DNA of 64,000 bases. Source: Stenotrophomonas rhizophila. GTDB lineage: Bacteria; Pseudomonadota; Gammaproteobacteria; Xanthomonadales; Xanthomonadaceae. The notes under the pieces are model-generated. The model was not told where the DNA came from. It made no database searches and worked only from the letters and a program-made list of their open reading frames with translations. The number at the start of each line of letters is the position of its first letter. Positions within the stretch are counted from its first letter, which is position 1. The position numbers and the translations under genes are program-made. The stretch lies in assembly GCF_020857975.1 (NCBI RefSeq), contig NZ_JACWUO010000001.1, positions 372,001-436,000 on the forward strand, given 5' to 3'. Below, in pieces: positions 46,973 through 57,600 of this stretch.

Positions 46973-47959
46973 TCAATTGCCCCAGTTGGGCATCGGCATC
47001 GCATCGACCGGGATCGGCGCGGTGTCATCGGCGTCCCGGCCGCGCGCATGCTTGCCGCGCAGGTCGTTCTCGATCTGGTAGTTGCGGCGCTGCAGCCAGG
47101 CATCGCGAGTCAGGGCGTATTCGTCCACTGCGCTGTCGCGGATGTCGTCCAGCGCCATCAGCTGCGAGCGCATGTCCACCAGTTGCAGGCCCTGCAGGCC
47201 GATGCGCAGCTTGTCTTCCTCGATCGTGCGGATCGGCGACAGCGGCATGTCGCCGGCCAGGCCGAACACATCGCGCACGGTACGCGGGCCGAAGAACGGC
47301 AGTTCCACGTAGCGCGAACCGCGCCAGCCCCAGGCACCCAGGGTCTGGCCGAAGTCCTCGCTGCGGCGCGGCACCATCGCCTTGCTGGCCGGGTCGAACA
47401 GACCGCCCAGGCCCAGCGTGGAGTTCATCATGAAGCGGCCCAGGCTGTCCCAGGCATCGGCCGGGCGGCCCTGCAGCAGCTGGTTGGTGATGGTCACCGG
47501 CGCACGCAGGTTGCTGAAGAAGTTGGTTACCCCGGTGCGGGCAAAACGCGGCACCACGTGGGTATAGGCCGTTGCCAGCGGACGGGCGATGGCACGGTCG
47601 ACCACGTTGTTGAAGCTGTGCACCTTGCGGTTGAACGGTTCCCACGGGTCGTAGGGTGGCCGGCCGGGTTCGCCGCCATCGGCGCTGGGGGCCGGGCCGC
47701 CGTACAGCGCGGCGAAATCGTCCTCGGCATCGGTCGGGGCGGCGTCGCCGGTACTGCCTGCCGCTGCGGTGGCATCGACAGCGGCAGGCGCAGGGGCGGC
47801 CGGTTCGGCACTGGCTGCCGACGGCGCATCGACCGTATCGGGCACGGCCGAGCTGTCCACCGCGACGCTGGCCGGTGCGGCATCGCGGGCCGGCTTGCCC
47901 GCGCATGCGGTGAGGGCCAGGGCCAGCAGGAGGAGTGAGAAAGTGCGTATGACGTTCAT
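46973..47959 (-). CDS. mlaA: MlaA (VacJ) outer-membrane lipoprotein
   Basis: MlaA removes phospholipids from the outer leaflet of the outer membrane and passes them to MlaC. About 328 residues, with lipobox ALALTAC. An Ala/Pro/Asp-rich linker of about 85 residues precedes the VacJ domain, which starts DPWEPFNRKVHSFNNVVDRAIARPLATAY and continues FFSNLRAPVTITNQLLQG, RFMMNSTLGLGGLFDPAS and ELPFFGPRTVRDVFG. The linker is longer than in E. coli. The gene is the last of the mlaFEDCB-A operon. In E. coli mlaA is unlinked. Confidence 0.93.
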   Translation of the reverse strand: MNVIRTFSLLLLALALTACAGKPARDAAPASVAVDSSAVPDTVDAPSAASAEPAAPAPAAVDATAAAGSTGDAAPTDAEDDFAALYGGPAPSADGGEPGRPPYDPWEPFNRKVHSFNNVVDRAIARPLATAYTHVVPRFARTGVTNFFSNLRAPVTITNQLLQGRPADAWDSLGRFMMNSTLGLGGLFDPASKAMVPRRSEDFGQTLGAWGWRGSRYVELPFFGPRTVRDVFGLAGDMPLSPIRTIEEDKLRIGLQGLQLVDMRSQLMALDDIRDSAVDEYALTRDAWLQRRNYQIENDLRGKHARGRDADDTAPIPVDAMPMPNWGN

Positions 47960-47960
47960 G

Positions 47961-48269
47961 TCAGCTCGCGGCAGTGGGGGCGTTGAAATCCAGGGACGGT
48001 GCCAGCCGGTAGGCGGCACTGAGTTCGTTGAAGCCGGCCGGGGCGCCGTTGATGTGCGGTTGGATGCCCTGGGCGCGCAGCCGCGCGGTCAGTTCGGCCA
48101 GCAGCGCCAGGCCGGCGCTGTCCACCTGCGGCACCGCGGTCAGGTCCAGCACCTGCACCGGGCCGGGCGCCTGCACGGTGTTCCACAGCGCGGTCGCCGC
48201 GGCGCGGTCGAGCACGCCGCTGAACACCAGCGAGGTGCCCTGCACGCTGGCGCTGGCCGGGTTACTTGC
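47961..48269 (-). CDS. mlaB: STAS-domain protein MlaB
   Basis: About 102 residues. A single STAS domain with LVFSGVLDRAAATALW, VQVLDLTAVPQVDSAGLALLAELTARLRAQG. MlaB binds the MlaF ATPase and controls complex activity on the cytoplasmic side. The start is a GTG at 48269, overlapping the end of mlaC by 8 bases. The frame upstream of it has no similarity. The stop lies one base before the mlaA start. Confidence 0.85.
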   Translation of the reverse strand, partial: ASNPASASVQGTSLVFSGVLDRAAATALWNTVQAPGPVQVLDLTAVPQVDSAGLALLAELTARLRAQGIQPHINGAPAGFNELSAAYRLAPSLDFNAPTAAS

Positions 48270-48918
48270 CACTCGGGGCGGCCTGCATGCTGCCGTTGCG
48301 CAGTTCGGTGGCCACCTGCTGGATCGACTTCTGGCGCAGCGGGGCATCGAACTGGGTCTTGAAGGTCTGCACGTAGGAGATGCCTTCGATCATCACATCG
48401 AAGATCTTCCACTGGCCGTTGACGTTGCGCATCAGGTAGTCGACCGGGGTCGCCTCGCTGCCGGCCCGCACCAGTTCGGTGGAAACCTTGACGCCGCGGT
48501 TGCCCGGCAGCGGCTGCTCGGCCTTCAGGCGGAAGCTGGGCTTGCCCTGGATCTCCAGCAGCGCCGAACCGTACCGCTGCATCAGGTTGTCGGCCATGGC
48601 ATCGGCGAACAACTTGACGTCGGCATCGGAGGCACCGCGGCCGTGCACGCCCAGCACCAGGCGGGCGGCGTAGTCACGGTCGAAGGTCTTGGTCAGTTCG
48701 CCGTTGATGAAGCTGCGCAGCGCGGCCGGGTTGCTGCGGAACTCGCCGCGGCGCTGCTGCAGGGTGGACAGGATGCGGGTGCTGGCATCGAGCACGACCT
48801 TGCCGGCCTGGCCCTGCTGGGCGCTGGCGGCGGCCGGCGCGGCCTGGGCAAAGCTGAGCGAGGGGACGCTGGCGAGCAGGGCAGAGGCCAGCAGGAGCGG
48901 AATCAGTTTGGTTTTCAT
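48262..48918 (-). CDS. mlaC: Periplasmic phospholipid-binding protein MlaC
   Basis: 218 residues with a signal peptide (LIPLLLASALLASVPSLSFAQA). The MlaC (Ttg2D) domain has DYAARLVLGVHGRGAS, LMQRYGSALLEIQ, PVDYLMRNVNGQWKIFDVMIEGISYVQTFKTQFD. It shuttles phospholipids across the periplasm between MlaA and MlaFEDB. The start overlaps the mlaD stop by 4 bases. Confidence 0.93.
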   Translation of the reverse strand: MKTKLIPLLLASALLASVPSLSFAQAAPAAASAQQGQAGKVVLDASTRILSTLQQRRGEFRSNPAALRSFINGELTKTFDRDYAARLVLGVHGRGASDADVKLFADAMADNLMQRYGSALLEIQGKPSFRLKAEQPLPGNRGVKVSTELVRAGSEATPVDYLMRNVNGQWKIFDVMIEGISYVQTFKTQFDAPLRQKSIQQVATELRNGSMQAAPSGK

Positions 48919-49439
48919 TTGTGCGCTTCCGTTGCCGGCGCGTCGGCGCCGGGAGCATCCTGGGGAGCGGCGCCGGCATTGGCCGGGCCACTGAACATGT
49001 ACTTGCCGACCAACTGCATCAGGTCCACCGCCGGCTGGGTGAAGACGATTTCCTCGCCGGACTTGAGCACGTCCGGATCGCCGCCGGGCTGAAGACCGAT
49101 ATAGCTTTCGCCAAGCAAACCGCTGGTGAATATGCCTGCCGAGGTATCGGCCGGCAGATCCTTGAACTTCGGGTCCAGCTTCAGGGTGACGATCGAGTCG
49201 AACCGGGTCGGGTCCAGCTCGATCGCGGCGACCTGGCCCACCACCACGCCACCGATCTTGACCGGCGCCTGCTTGCGCAGCTGGCCGATCTGGGTGAAGC
49301 GCGCCTTCAGCTCGTAGCCGTCGCCGCCCAGGCCCCAGCGTTGGTTGGTGGAGGCGACGGCCAGCACCAGCAGCGAGGCCAGCGCCAGCAGCAGGAACGC
49401 GCCGACGGAAAATTCGAGTCTGGGACCGCGGATGGCCAT
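48915..49439 (-). CDS. mlaD: MCE-domain protein MlaD
   Basis: About 174 residues. One membrane helix (VGAFLLLALASLLVLAVAS) anchors a periplasmic MCE domain (YELKARFTQIGQLRKQAPVKIGGVVVGQVAAIEL, GIFTSGLLGESYIGLQPGG). Six copies form a ring that binds lipid in the MlaFEDB complex. The C-terminus is Ala-rich. The ATG at 49439 is chosen over a GTG four codons upstream. Confidence 0.93.
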   Translation of the reverse strand: MAIRGPRLEFSVGAFLLLALASLLVLAVASTNQRWGLGGDGYELKARFTQIGQLRKQAPVKIGGVVVGQVAAIELDPTRFDSIVTLKLDPKFKDLPADTSAGIFTSGLLGESYIGLQPGGDPDVLKSGEEIVFTQPAVDLMQLVGKYMFSGPANAGAAPQDAPGADAPATEAHK

Positions 49440-49501
49440 GGGTTGTCTCACTTGTTCTTGGTCAGGTGCCCGGGCAGGTGCCCGGGCGGGGGTCTGGAGG
49501 T

Positions 49502-50251
49502 TCAGCGGAACATCATTGCCGACAGCACGAAGTTGAACATCAGCACCAGCAGCGAGGCATTGACCACCGCGCGGGTGGTCGCCACCGAGGTGCCTTCGAT
49601 GGTGGGTTCGGCGTGGAAGCCGACATAGGACGCGACCAGGGCGGCGGTGCCGCCGAAGATCGCCGACTTCAGCATCGCCACGCCGAAGTCGTCCCAGAAG
49701 TCCACGCTGTTGCTCAGCGCCGACCAGAACACGCCGTTGTCCAGGCCGAGCACATGCACGGCCTCGAAGTAGCTGGCGCTGATCGCCAGCGAGCAGAAGA
49801 TGCCGGTCAGCAGCGGCACGGTCAGCACCGCCGCCCAGAAGCGTGGCGCGACGACTTTGGCGACCGGGTCGATCGCCATCAGTTCCAGTGCCTTGATCTG
49901 GTCGGTGGCGCGCATCAGGCCCAGCTCGGCGGCGATCGAACTGCCGGCGCGGCCGATGAACAGCAGCGCGGTCAGCACCGGCGCCAGTTCGCGGTACAGC
50001 GACAGCCCCAGCAGGGTCGACAGCGCATCGGCCGCGCCGAAGGTGGTCAGCGTGCGGTAGCCCTGCAGGGTCAGCACCAGGCCGACGAAGGCACCGCCGA
50101 CGGCGATGATCGGCAGCGAGCGCGCGCCCACCTTGTAGATCTCGCGGGTCAGCTCGGCGAGGAAATCGGCGGTCGGCAGCGAGCCGCGCAGCACCGTCAG
50201 CGAGAACAGGCCGGCCCGGCCCAGCGCGCGGGTGGCGTCAACGAACGGCAT
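49502..50251 (-). CDS. mlaE: ABC transporter permease MlaE
   Basis: 249 residues, multi-pass inner-membrane permease of the MlaFEDB lipid transporter. Family blocks: LPIIAVGGAFVGLVLTLQGYRTL, ELAPVLTALLFIGRAGSSIAAELGLMRATDQIKALELMAIDPVAKVVAPRFWA (the EQIxALE-type coupling region) and GTAALVASYVGF. The start overlaps the mlaF stop by 1 base. Confidence 0.95.
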   Translation of the reverse strand: MPFVDATRALGRAGLFSLTVLRGSLPTADFLAELTREIYKVGARSLPIIAVGGAFVGLVLTLQGYRTLTTFGAADALSTLLGLSLYRELAPVLTALLFIGRAGSSIAAELGLMRATDQIKALELMAIDPVAKVVAPRFWAAVLTVPLLTGIFCSLAISASYFEAVHVLGLDNGVFWSALSNSVDFWDDFGVAMLKSAIFGGTAALVASYVGFHAEPTIEGTSVATTRAVVNASLLVLMFNFVLSAMMFR

Positions 50252-51048
50252 CAGGCAACCCTCGCACGCGGCGTAGCATCGAAGGGAATCGGACCGTCCG
50301 GCTGGCCGTGCAGGAACTGGCGCAGCAACGGGTCCTGGCTGGACTCCAGCTGCGCCGGGCTGCCCTGGAACACCACCCCGCCGTTGGCGATGGCGATCAC
50401 CTGGTCGCAGATCGGCAGGGTCTCGTGCACGTGGTGGCTGACGATGATGCTGGTCAGGCCCAGGCTGTGGTTGAGGCGCTGGATCAGGCTCATGATCACC
50501 CCCGAGGCGATCGGGTCCAGCCCGGTCAGCGGTTCGTCATAGATCATCAACGGCGGGTCCAGGGCCAGCGCGCGCGCCAGCGCCACCCGTCGCGCCATGC
50601 CGCCGGACAGCTCGCGCGGCCACGCGTCGGCGGCGGCCAGCAGGCCCACCGCGTGCAGTTTCATCTGCACCAGGCGGTGCAGCAGCGGTGCCGGCAGGCG
50701 GGTATGGGTGCGCAGCGGCAGCGCCACGTTCTCGGCCACGGTCAGGTCGGTCAGCAACCCGTTGCCCTGCAGCAGCACGCCCACGCTCTTGCGCATTTCC
50801 AGCAGGGCGCGGTTGCCGGTGGGAATCGGCTGGCCGAACAGGCGCACATCGCCGGCGACCGGGCGCAGTTCGCCGGTCAGCGCCGCCAGCAAGGTGGACT
50901 TGCCACTGCCCGACGGGCCGAGCACGGCGGTGATGCTGCCGCGCGGGACGCGCAGCGAAACATCGCGCAGGATCGGACGACCGCCGCGGTCAATGCGGAC
51001 GTTGGACAACTGCACCAGAGGTTCTTCGGAAGCCGTCATGGACGCCAT
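50251..51048 (-). CDS. mlaF: ABC transporter ATP-binding protein MlaF
   Basis: About 265 residues. Walker A GPSGSGKSTLLAAL, signature LSGGMARRVALARAL, Walker B LMIYDEPLTGLDP and the switch His in IVSHHVHE are all intact. It powers the MlaFEDB complex that maintains outer-membrane lipid asymmetry. It is the first gene of the operon. Start choice: ATG at 51048, with alternatives at 51039 (ATG) and 51054 (TTG). Confidence 0.95.
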   Translation of the reverse strand: MASMTASEEPLVQLSNVRIDRGGRPILRDVSLRVPRGSITAVLGPSGSGKSTLLAALTGELRPVAGDVRLFGQPIPTGNRALLEMRKSVGVLLQGNGLLTDLTVAENVALPLRTHTRLPAPLLHRLVQMKLHAVGLLAAADAWPRELSGGMARRVALARALALDPPLMIYDEPLTGLDPIASGVIMSLIQRLNHSLGLTSIIVSHHVHETLPICDQVIAIANGGVVFQGSPAQLESSQDPLLRQFLHGQPDGPIPFDATPRARVA

Positions 51049-51261
51049 TAACAAAATTCCAACGTTGTAAGATCATGGTGAACGGCTGAACATAACCGAA
51101 CTGGACCGTGCAGTATTGTCGCACGGCCATGGCTGCGCATCGGCCGGGCAGTCCTGCCGCCGGCTGCAACACAGCGTACCGGGCCGGCGCCGGTTGGCGT
51201 GAGTGGCCCGAAAGGCCATGCCCGCGCTGCGTTCGCGCGCCGGCTGCGGCACACTGCCGTG

Positions 51262-54200
51262 ATGACCAATGCAGTTCCGGATGTCCGCCTCTACCACTCC
51301 AATGCCCTCGATGTGCTGGCCGCCCTGCTGGCCGCCACGCTGCGCACCCCGGTGCCGGGCCAGTCGATCCTGGTGCCGGAGGTGGTGCTGATCCCGCAGG
51401 TGGCGATGCGCCGCTGGCTGCAGTCCACCCTGGCCGCCGAATACGGCATCGCCGCCAATCTGGACTTCCTCACCCCCGGCGAGCTGGTCGCGCGCGCCTT
51501 GAATGCCAATGTACCCGGCGAGCATGACGACCTGGCCGCGGCCGCCCTGCGCTGGAAGCTGTATGCCGCCCTGACCGACCCGGCCCTGATGGCGCAGCCG
51601 CCGATGCGCGCGCTGCAGGCCTATCTCTCCGTCGCCGACCCGCTCAAGCCCTGGGCGCTGGCCGCCGAGCTGGCCTCGGTGTTCGAGAAGTACCAGGCCT
51701 GGCGCCGTGACTGGCTGCTGGGCTGGGAGGCCGGGGCCGCGCCGAACGACCCGCAGGCGATCCTGTGGCGGCACATCGCCCTTGGCCAGCAATACCGCGC
51801 GCGCCGCATCGATGCCTATCTGGCCCGCTTCGAGGGCGCCGGCCAGCCGTTGCCGCAGGGCCTGCCGGCGCGGATGTTCGCCTTTGCCACGCTGAACATC
51901 TCCCCGGACGTGCTGCGGGTGATGGCCACCCAGGCGCGGGTGGGCACGCTGCACTTCTACCTGCCCACCCCGACCCAGGCGTACTGGGGGGACCTGCAGA
52001 CCCTGGGCGAGAAGCTGCGCAGCGGCGCGCCCGATCCGTTCGGCGAGGCGGCCGGGGAGAACCGCCTGCTGCAGGCCTGGGGCGCGGCCGGCCGCGACTT
52101 CATGGCGGTGCTGGGCAGCTATGAAGTGGTGCACCCCTCCGGCGAGATCGCCGCCTACAACGACCCCGAGGACGACGCCCGGCCGGGGCTGGACCAGGGC
52201 GGCTTGTCCGACAGCCTGCTGCACCGCCTGCAGCGCGATCTGTTCCATCGCCGCGGCCAGCCCTCCGGCGCGTTGCGCCCGGCGCTGCGCTACGACGATC
52301 CCAGCCTGCAGGTGCATGCCTGCCATACCCGCCTGCGCGAACTGCAGGTACTGCACGACCAGTTGCGCGGCCTGCTCCAGGACCCGCGCTTCGATCCCCC
52401 GTTGCAGGCCCGCGACATCGCAGTGCTGGCCCCGGACATCGATCCCTACGTGCCCTACCTGGAAGCGGTGTTCGGCGGCCGCAGCGGTGGCCAGGACCAT
52501 ATTCCCTATGCGCTGGCCGACACCAGCCCGCTGGCCGGCGAACCGCTGGCCGATGTGTTCGTGCACCTGCTGGGGCTGCCGGTATCGCGCTTTGGCCTGA
52601 ACGAAGTGCTGGACCTGCTGGCCAGCCCACCGCTGGCCGAGGCGGCCGGGCTGGACGCGGCGGCCTTCGACCGCCTGCACGACTGGCTGCAGGCCGCCGG
52701 CGCACGCTGGGGGCTCAATGCCGGGCACCGCCGGCAGCACCAGGCGCCGGCCGACGACGCCTTCACCTGGCAGTTCGCGTTGGACCGGTTGCTGCTCGGC
52801 CATGCCAGCGGCAGCGACGGCGACATTGCCGGGGTGGCGCCGTGGCCGGAACTGGAAGGCAGCGCGCTGGACGCACTGGACCGCCTGCTCGGCCTGCTGC
52901 GGGTGCTGGCCCGGTACCAGCAGGCGCTGGGCCAGGCCCTGCCGCCGGCGCAATGGCGCCGGCGGCTGCTGGCGCTGCTCGACGCGCTGCTGCCCGAACC
53001 GCCGGCGGCGGCCAACAGCCAGCGCGCGCTGGAACGCCTGCGCAAGCTGATCAACGAATTCGCCGCCGATGCCGACAGCGCCCGTTTCCAGGGCGAGGTT
53101 CCGCCGGAAGTGGTGCGCGCGCACTTTGCCGGCGTGCTGGCCGAAGCCGATACCCGCGCCCCGTTGCTGACCGGCGGGGTCAGCTTCGGCCGCATGGTGC
53201 CGATGCGGCTGCTGCCGTTCCGGGTGATCTGCGTGCTGGGCTTGAACGATGGCGATTTCCCGCGCCGCGATCCGGCCGCCGGGCTCAACCAGCTCACCGC
53301 CGAACTGGGCACCGACCGGCGCCGGCACGGCGACCGCTCGCTGCGCGAGGACGACCGCTTCCTGTTCCTGCAGCTGTTCGCCTCGGCGCAGGACGTGTTC
53401 TACCTGAGCTATCTCGGCGCCGATCCGCGCGATGGCAGCGTGCGCGAGCCGTCGGTACTGGTCAGCGAACTGCTCGATGCGGCCGCCGAGTACCACCAGG
53501 TACCGGCCGACGCCGCCAGGGCGCTGACCGTGCGGCATTCGCTGCAGCCGTTCGCCCCGGCGGCGTTCGGCGGCGGCGATGAGCCGCGCCGCTTCAGCTA
53601 TCGCCAGCAGTGGCATCCGGCGGCCGGTTCGCTGGGCGGCACGCGGCGCGCGCTGGCGCCGTGGTTCGACGCACCGTTGCCGGCGCTGGACACGCTGGAA
53701 GCGGCGGCCGAACTGAGCCTGGATGCGCTGCGCCGTTTCCTCACCGATCCGGCCAGCCAGTTCCTGTCGCAACGGCTGGGCCTGCGCCTGCCCGAGGACC
53801 TGGGCGATGCCGACGATGTCGAACCGCTGGTGATGGCCACCGGCGGCACCGACGCCCTGCTGCTGCAGGAGGCGGTGATCCAGGCCACGCTCGAGCAGGA
53901 CCACGCGCCGCTGTACCCGCGGCTGCGCGCGCGTGCGCTGTTGCCGTCGGGGGCCCTGGGCCAGCGCCAGTTCGAGGTATTGCACGCGCAGACCCGGCCG
54001 TATGCGCAGGCCCTGGCGCAGTGGCAGGACGGCAGCCGCGCCGACAGCCGCCGTTATGAGGTGGACATCGACGGAGTACGCCTGCACGGACGGGTCGACG
54101 GGGTGTATCCGCATGGCCTGGCGCGGCTGCGCCCGGGCCCGCTCACCGGCCGCGCGGCGATCCGCCAGGGACTGGACTGGTTGCTGACCAACGCCGCCGG

Positions 54201-54609
54201 CGATGCGCAGCCGCTGGTCCAGTTCCACGAGGCCGGCGACGACGGGCTGGGCCCGCACATCCTGCCAGCACTGCCGCGCGAGCAGGCCCGGCAGGTGTTG
54301 CGCCGCCTGTTGCAGCTGCGCCAGGAAGGGTTGCGCGCACCGTTGCTGTACGCGCCGTCCACCGGCTGGGCGCTGTACACCGCCGCCGAGGCCAAGCGCG
54401 AAGCCGACGGCCGCGCCAAGTGGCACGGCAGCGACCGCACCTGGGCCGAATCCAGCGGTGCCGGTTACCAGCTGGCGCTGCGCGGCCGCGATCCGTTCGC
54501 CAGCGCCGACAGCTACCGGCAACTGCTGCACAACAGCCTGGTGGTGTTCACCGCAGTGCGCGAAGGCCGGGTGTTCGCCGGCTTCGACCAGGAAGGAGCC
54601 CTGCGATGA
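51262..54609 (+). CDS. recC: Exodeoxyribonuclease V subunit gamma (RecC)
   Basis: About 1,115 residues, the Chi-recognising subunit of RecBCD. Family blocks: LYHSNALDVLAALLAATL at the start, LVPEVVLIPQVAMRRWLQSTLAAEYGIAANLDFLTPGELVARAL, FATLNISPDVLRVMATQA, VTFGRMVPMR-like (here GVSFGRMVPMRLLPFRVICVLGLNDGDFPRRD) and VHGRVDGVYPHGLARLR-like end. Dead helicase folds with no intact Walker A, as expected. The upstream 73-base spacer separates it from the divergent mla operon. Confidence 0.95.
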   Translation: MTNAVPDVRLYHSNALDVLAALLAATLRTPVPGQSILVPEVVLIPQVAMRRWLQSTLAAEYGIAANLDFLTPGELVARALNANVPGEHDDLAAAALRWKLYAALTDPALMAQPPMRALQAYLSVADPLKPWALAAELASVFEKYQAWRRDWLLGWEAGAAPNDPQAILWRHIALGQQYRARRIDAYLARFEGAGQPLPQGLPARMFAFATLNISPDVLRVMATQARVGTLHFYLPTPTQAYWGDLQTLGEKLRSGAPDPFGEAAGENRLLQAWGAAGRDFMAVLGSYEVVHPSGEIAAYNDPEDDARPGLDQGGLSDSLLHRLQRDLFHRRGQPSGALRPALRYDDPSLQVHACHTRLRELQVLHDQLRGLLQDPRFDPPLQARDIAVLAPDIDPYVPYLEAVFGGRSGGQDHIPYALADTSPLAGEPLADVFVHLLGLPVSRFGLNEVLDLLASPPLAEAAGLDAAAFDRLHDWLQAAGARWGLNAGHRRQHQAPADDAFTWQFALDRLLLGHASGSDGDIAGVAPWPELEGSALDALDRLLGLLRVLARYQQALGQALPPAQWRRRLLALLDALLPEPPAAANSQRALERLRKLINEFAADADSARFQGEVPPEVVRAHFAGVLAEADTRAPLLTGGVSFGRMVPMRLLPFRVICVLGLNDGDFPRRDPAAGLNQLTAELGTDRRRHGDRSLREDDRFLFLQLFASAQDVFYLSYLGADPRDGSVREPSVLVSELLDAAAEYHQVPADAARALTVRHSLQPFAPAAFGGGDEPRRFSYRQQWHPAAGSLGGTRRALAPWFDAPLPALDTLEAAAELSLDALRRFLTDPASQFLSQRLGLRLPEDLGDADDVEPLVMATGGTDALLLQEAVIQATLEQDHAPLYPRLRARALLPSGALGQRQFEVLHAQTRPYAQALAQWQDGSRADSRRYEVDIDGVRLHGRVDGVYPHGLARLRPGPLTGRAAIRQGLDWLLTNAAGDAQPLVQFHEAGDDGLGPHILPALPREQARQVLRRLLQLRQEGLRAPLLYAPSTGWALYTAAEAKREADGRAKWHGSDRTWAESSGAGYQLALRGRDPFASADSYRQLLHNSLVVFTAVREGRVFAGFDQEGALR

Positions 54610-57600
54610 TCGACCACGACCTGCCCGACGATCCCTACCTGTCGCTGCCGCTGGACGGCGTGCGCCTGATCGAGGCCAGCGCCGGCACCGGCAAGACCTT
54701 CACCCTGGCCACGCTGTTCACCCGGCTGGTGGTGGAAAACGGCTGGCGCATCGGCCAGATCCTGGCGGTGACCTTCACCGATGCCGCCACCCAGGAACTG
54801 CGCAAGCGCATCCGCGAGCGCCTGGCGCTGGCCGCCCAGCTGGTGCAGCGCCCGGCTGCCGACGAGGACAGTCCCGAGGTGGTGCTGACCCGTGCGATCC
54901 TGCAGCGCCAGCTCGCCCTCGGCCGGGAAACCCCGGCCGCGCTTGCACGCCGGCTGCAGACCGCTGCCGATGAAATCGACCTGGCGTCGATCTTCACCAT
55001 CCATGGCTTCTGCGCCCGGGTACTGCGCGAGCACGCCCTGGAAAGCGGGCATACCTTCGACCCGCCCACACTGCTGCCCAGCGAACGGGCGCTGCACGAC
55101 GAGCTGGCCGCCGACCTGTGGCGGGTGCACGCCAACGATCCGGCCACGGTCGATGCCCTGACCCGGCTTTGGTCCGGCCCGGAGGCATTGGCGGCCGGCC
55201 TGGCCACGCTGATCAAGCCGCTGCCGTTGTTGCCGGCCCCGCCCGCAGCGCTGGCCGACGATCCGCGGCCGGCGCATGTGCTGGCCGCCCGGCAGTTCGC
55301 CGCCGCCTACCGCACCCATGGCGAGGCATTCCTGGGCGAAGTCTGCGCGGCGGTGGAAAACAAGGTGCTCAACGGCAGCAGCTACAAGCTGGCCTGGCTG
55401 GAACCGCTGGCCGTGCAGCTGCACCGCTGGGCCGGGGCCGACGATCCGGACGCGCCGCTGGACCTGGAACGGCTGCGCCGGCTGGGCGCCGACGAACTGG
55501 CCGCGCGCACCAACAAGGCGCACGCCGGCAAGGCGCCCTGCTCGCCGCTGCAGCACGAACTGGCCGTGTACCTGGCCAGCGCCGACGCGCTGGAGCAGTG
55601 GCAGCGCGGCCAGGCCATCGCCTTCCTGCATGCGCTGCGCGACCAGGCCCGCACCCGCCTGGCCGAACTCAAGCGGATCGGCCGGGTACAGAGCTACGAC
55701 GATCTGATCCATGGCGTGGCCGATGCGCTGGAAGGCCCGCACCGCGCCGCGCTGGTGCGGCAGCTGCGTGCGCAGTACGCGATCGCGCTGGTGGATGAGT
55801 TCCAGGACACCGACGACCGCCAGTGGGGCATCTTCCAGCAGGTGTTCGGCGACACCGCGCAGACCGCCGAGGCGGGGCTGGCCCCGGCGCTGTTCCTGAT
55901 CGGCGATCCCAAGCAGGCCATCTACGGCTTCCGCGGCGGCGATATCCACACCTACCTCAAGGCCAAGCAGCAGGCGCAGGCCGCGCCGCCGCTGGACCGC
56001 AACTTCCGCTCGCGCCCGGCGGTGCTGCGTGCCATCGCGGCGTTGTACGCCCAGGCCGGCGAACACGCCTTCCTGGAGCAGGGCATCGCCTTCGAGCCGG
56101 TGCACCCCGGCGGTACGCGGCTGGACGCCGATTTCCTGCGCGACGGCATACCGGCCCCGGGCCTGACCGTACGCATGCTGCACAACCCCGACGGCGGCGC
56201 GCTCAAGGCCGATCCATCGCGGCAGCAGGCCGGCGATGCCTGCGTGGCGGCGATCCACCAGGTACTCAGCGAGGCCCGCCAGGGCCGCGCGCTGCTGCGC
56301 GGGCAGCCGGTGCAACCCGGCGACATCGCCGTGCTGGTGCGCTCGCACCGCGAAGCCGTGCGCATCCAGCAGGCGCTGGGCGCGGTCGGCATCCCCGCCG
56401 TCGCCGCCGGCAAGCAGAGCCTGTACGCCACCGCCGAGGCGCACGAGCTGCGCCTGCTGCTGCTGGCCCTGCTGCAGCCGGCCGATGAAGGGCGGCTGCG
56501 CGCGGCGCTGTCCAGCGTGCTGCTCGGCGAAGATGCGCAGGCCATCGCCGCGCTGGAAGGCGACGGCCATTCCCAGCGCGGCTTCCAGGTCCGCCTGCTG
56601 CTGTGGCGCGAACGCTGGCAGCGCGGCGGGCCGTTCGCGGTGATCGCCGACCTGTGCGCCGAACACGCCGAACGCCTGCTTGGCCTGCTCGATGGCGAGC
56701 GCCGCCTGACCAACTACCTGCAGCTGGGTGAACTGCTGCAGCAGGCCGCCGCCCAGACCCTGGGGATGCATGGCCTGCTGGACTGGCTGCAGGTGCAGAT
56801 GGCCCATGCCGACCAGGACGACGAACAGCAGCTGCTGCGGCTGGAATCGGACGCGCGGCGGGTGCAGATCATCACCCTGCACAAGAGCAAGGGCCTGGAA
56901 TACCCGCTGGTCTACCTGCCGTTCGTCGGCATCGGCCGCGATGCCCGCAACAGCGCGGCCCACTGCACGGTGTATGCCAACGAGCGCCGCGAGCTGCACT
57001 GGAAACTGGACAAGGACGAGGCCTGGGCCGCCGCCAGCGCGCGCAGCGCGCAGGAACAGGAGGCCGAGGACGCACGCCTGCTCTACGTGGGGCTGACCCG
57101 CGCCGAACATGCGCTGTGGATCGCCGCCGGCGACCTTGCCGGGCTGGCCAAGACCCGCCTGGCGCCGATGCTGTCGGACCTGGACGCACTGCGCGCGCAC
57201 CCGGACATCGCGGTGCTCGACGGCGCGCTGGAACCACGCCCGGCGCAGCTGGCCTTCCAGCGCGAGGGCGACCTGCCGCCGGTGCGCGCGTTGACCCGCC
57301 GCGTGCCGCACGACTGGTGGGTGTACAGCTTCACCCAGCTGGCGCACGCCGACGCCAGCCATGACACCGACGCGGCCGCCACCGAAGTGCCGGCCCCGGC
57401 CGCCGACGAACCGGCGGGCATCAGCTTGGACGCCGATGCCGAGGCGGCGGCACCGGCCAGCGAGGCGGCGGTCGACCCGCGCTTCATGGGCAGCCGTTTC
57501 GGCAACGTGCTGCACGAGGCGCTGGAAAACACCGAGTTCGCGCAATGGGCCGGCTGGCAGGCCGGGCAACCGGCGCCTGCCGATCAAGCCCAGGTACTGC

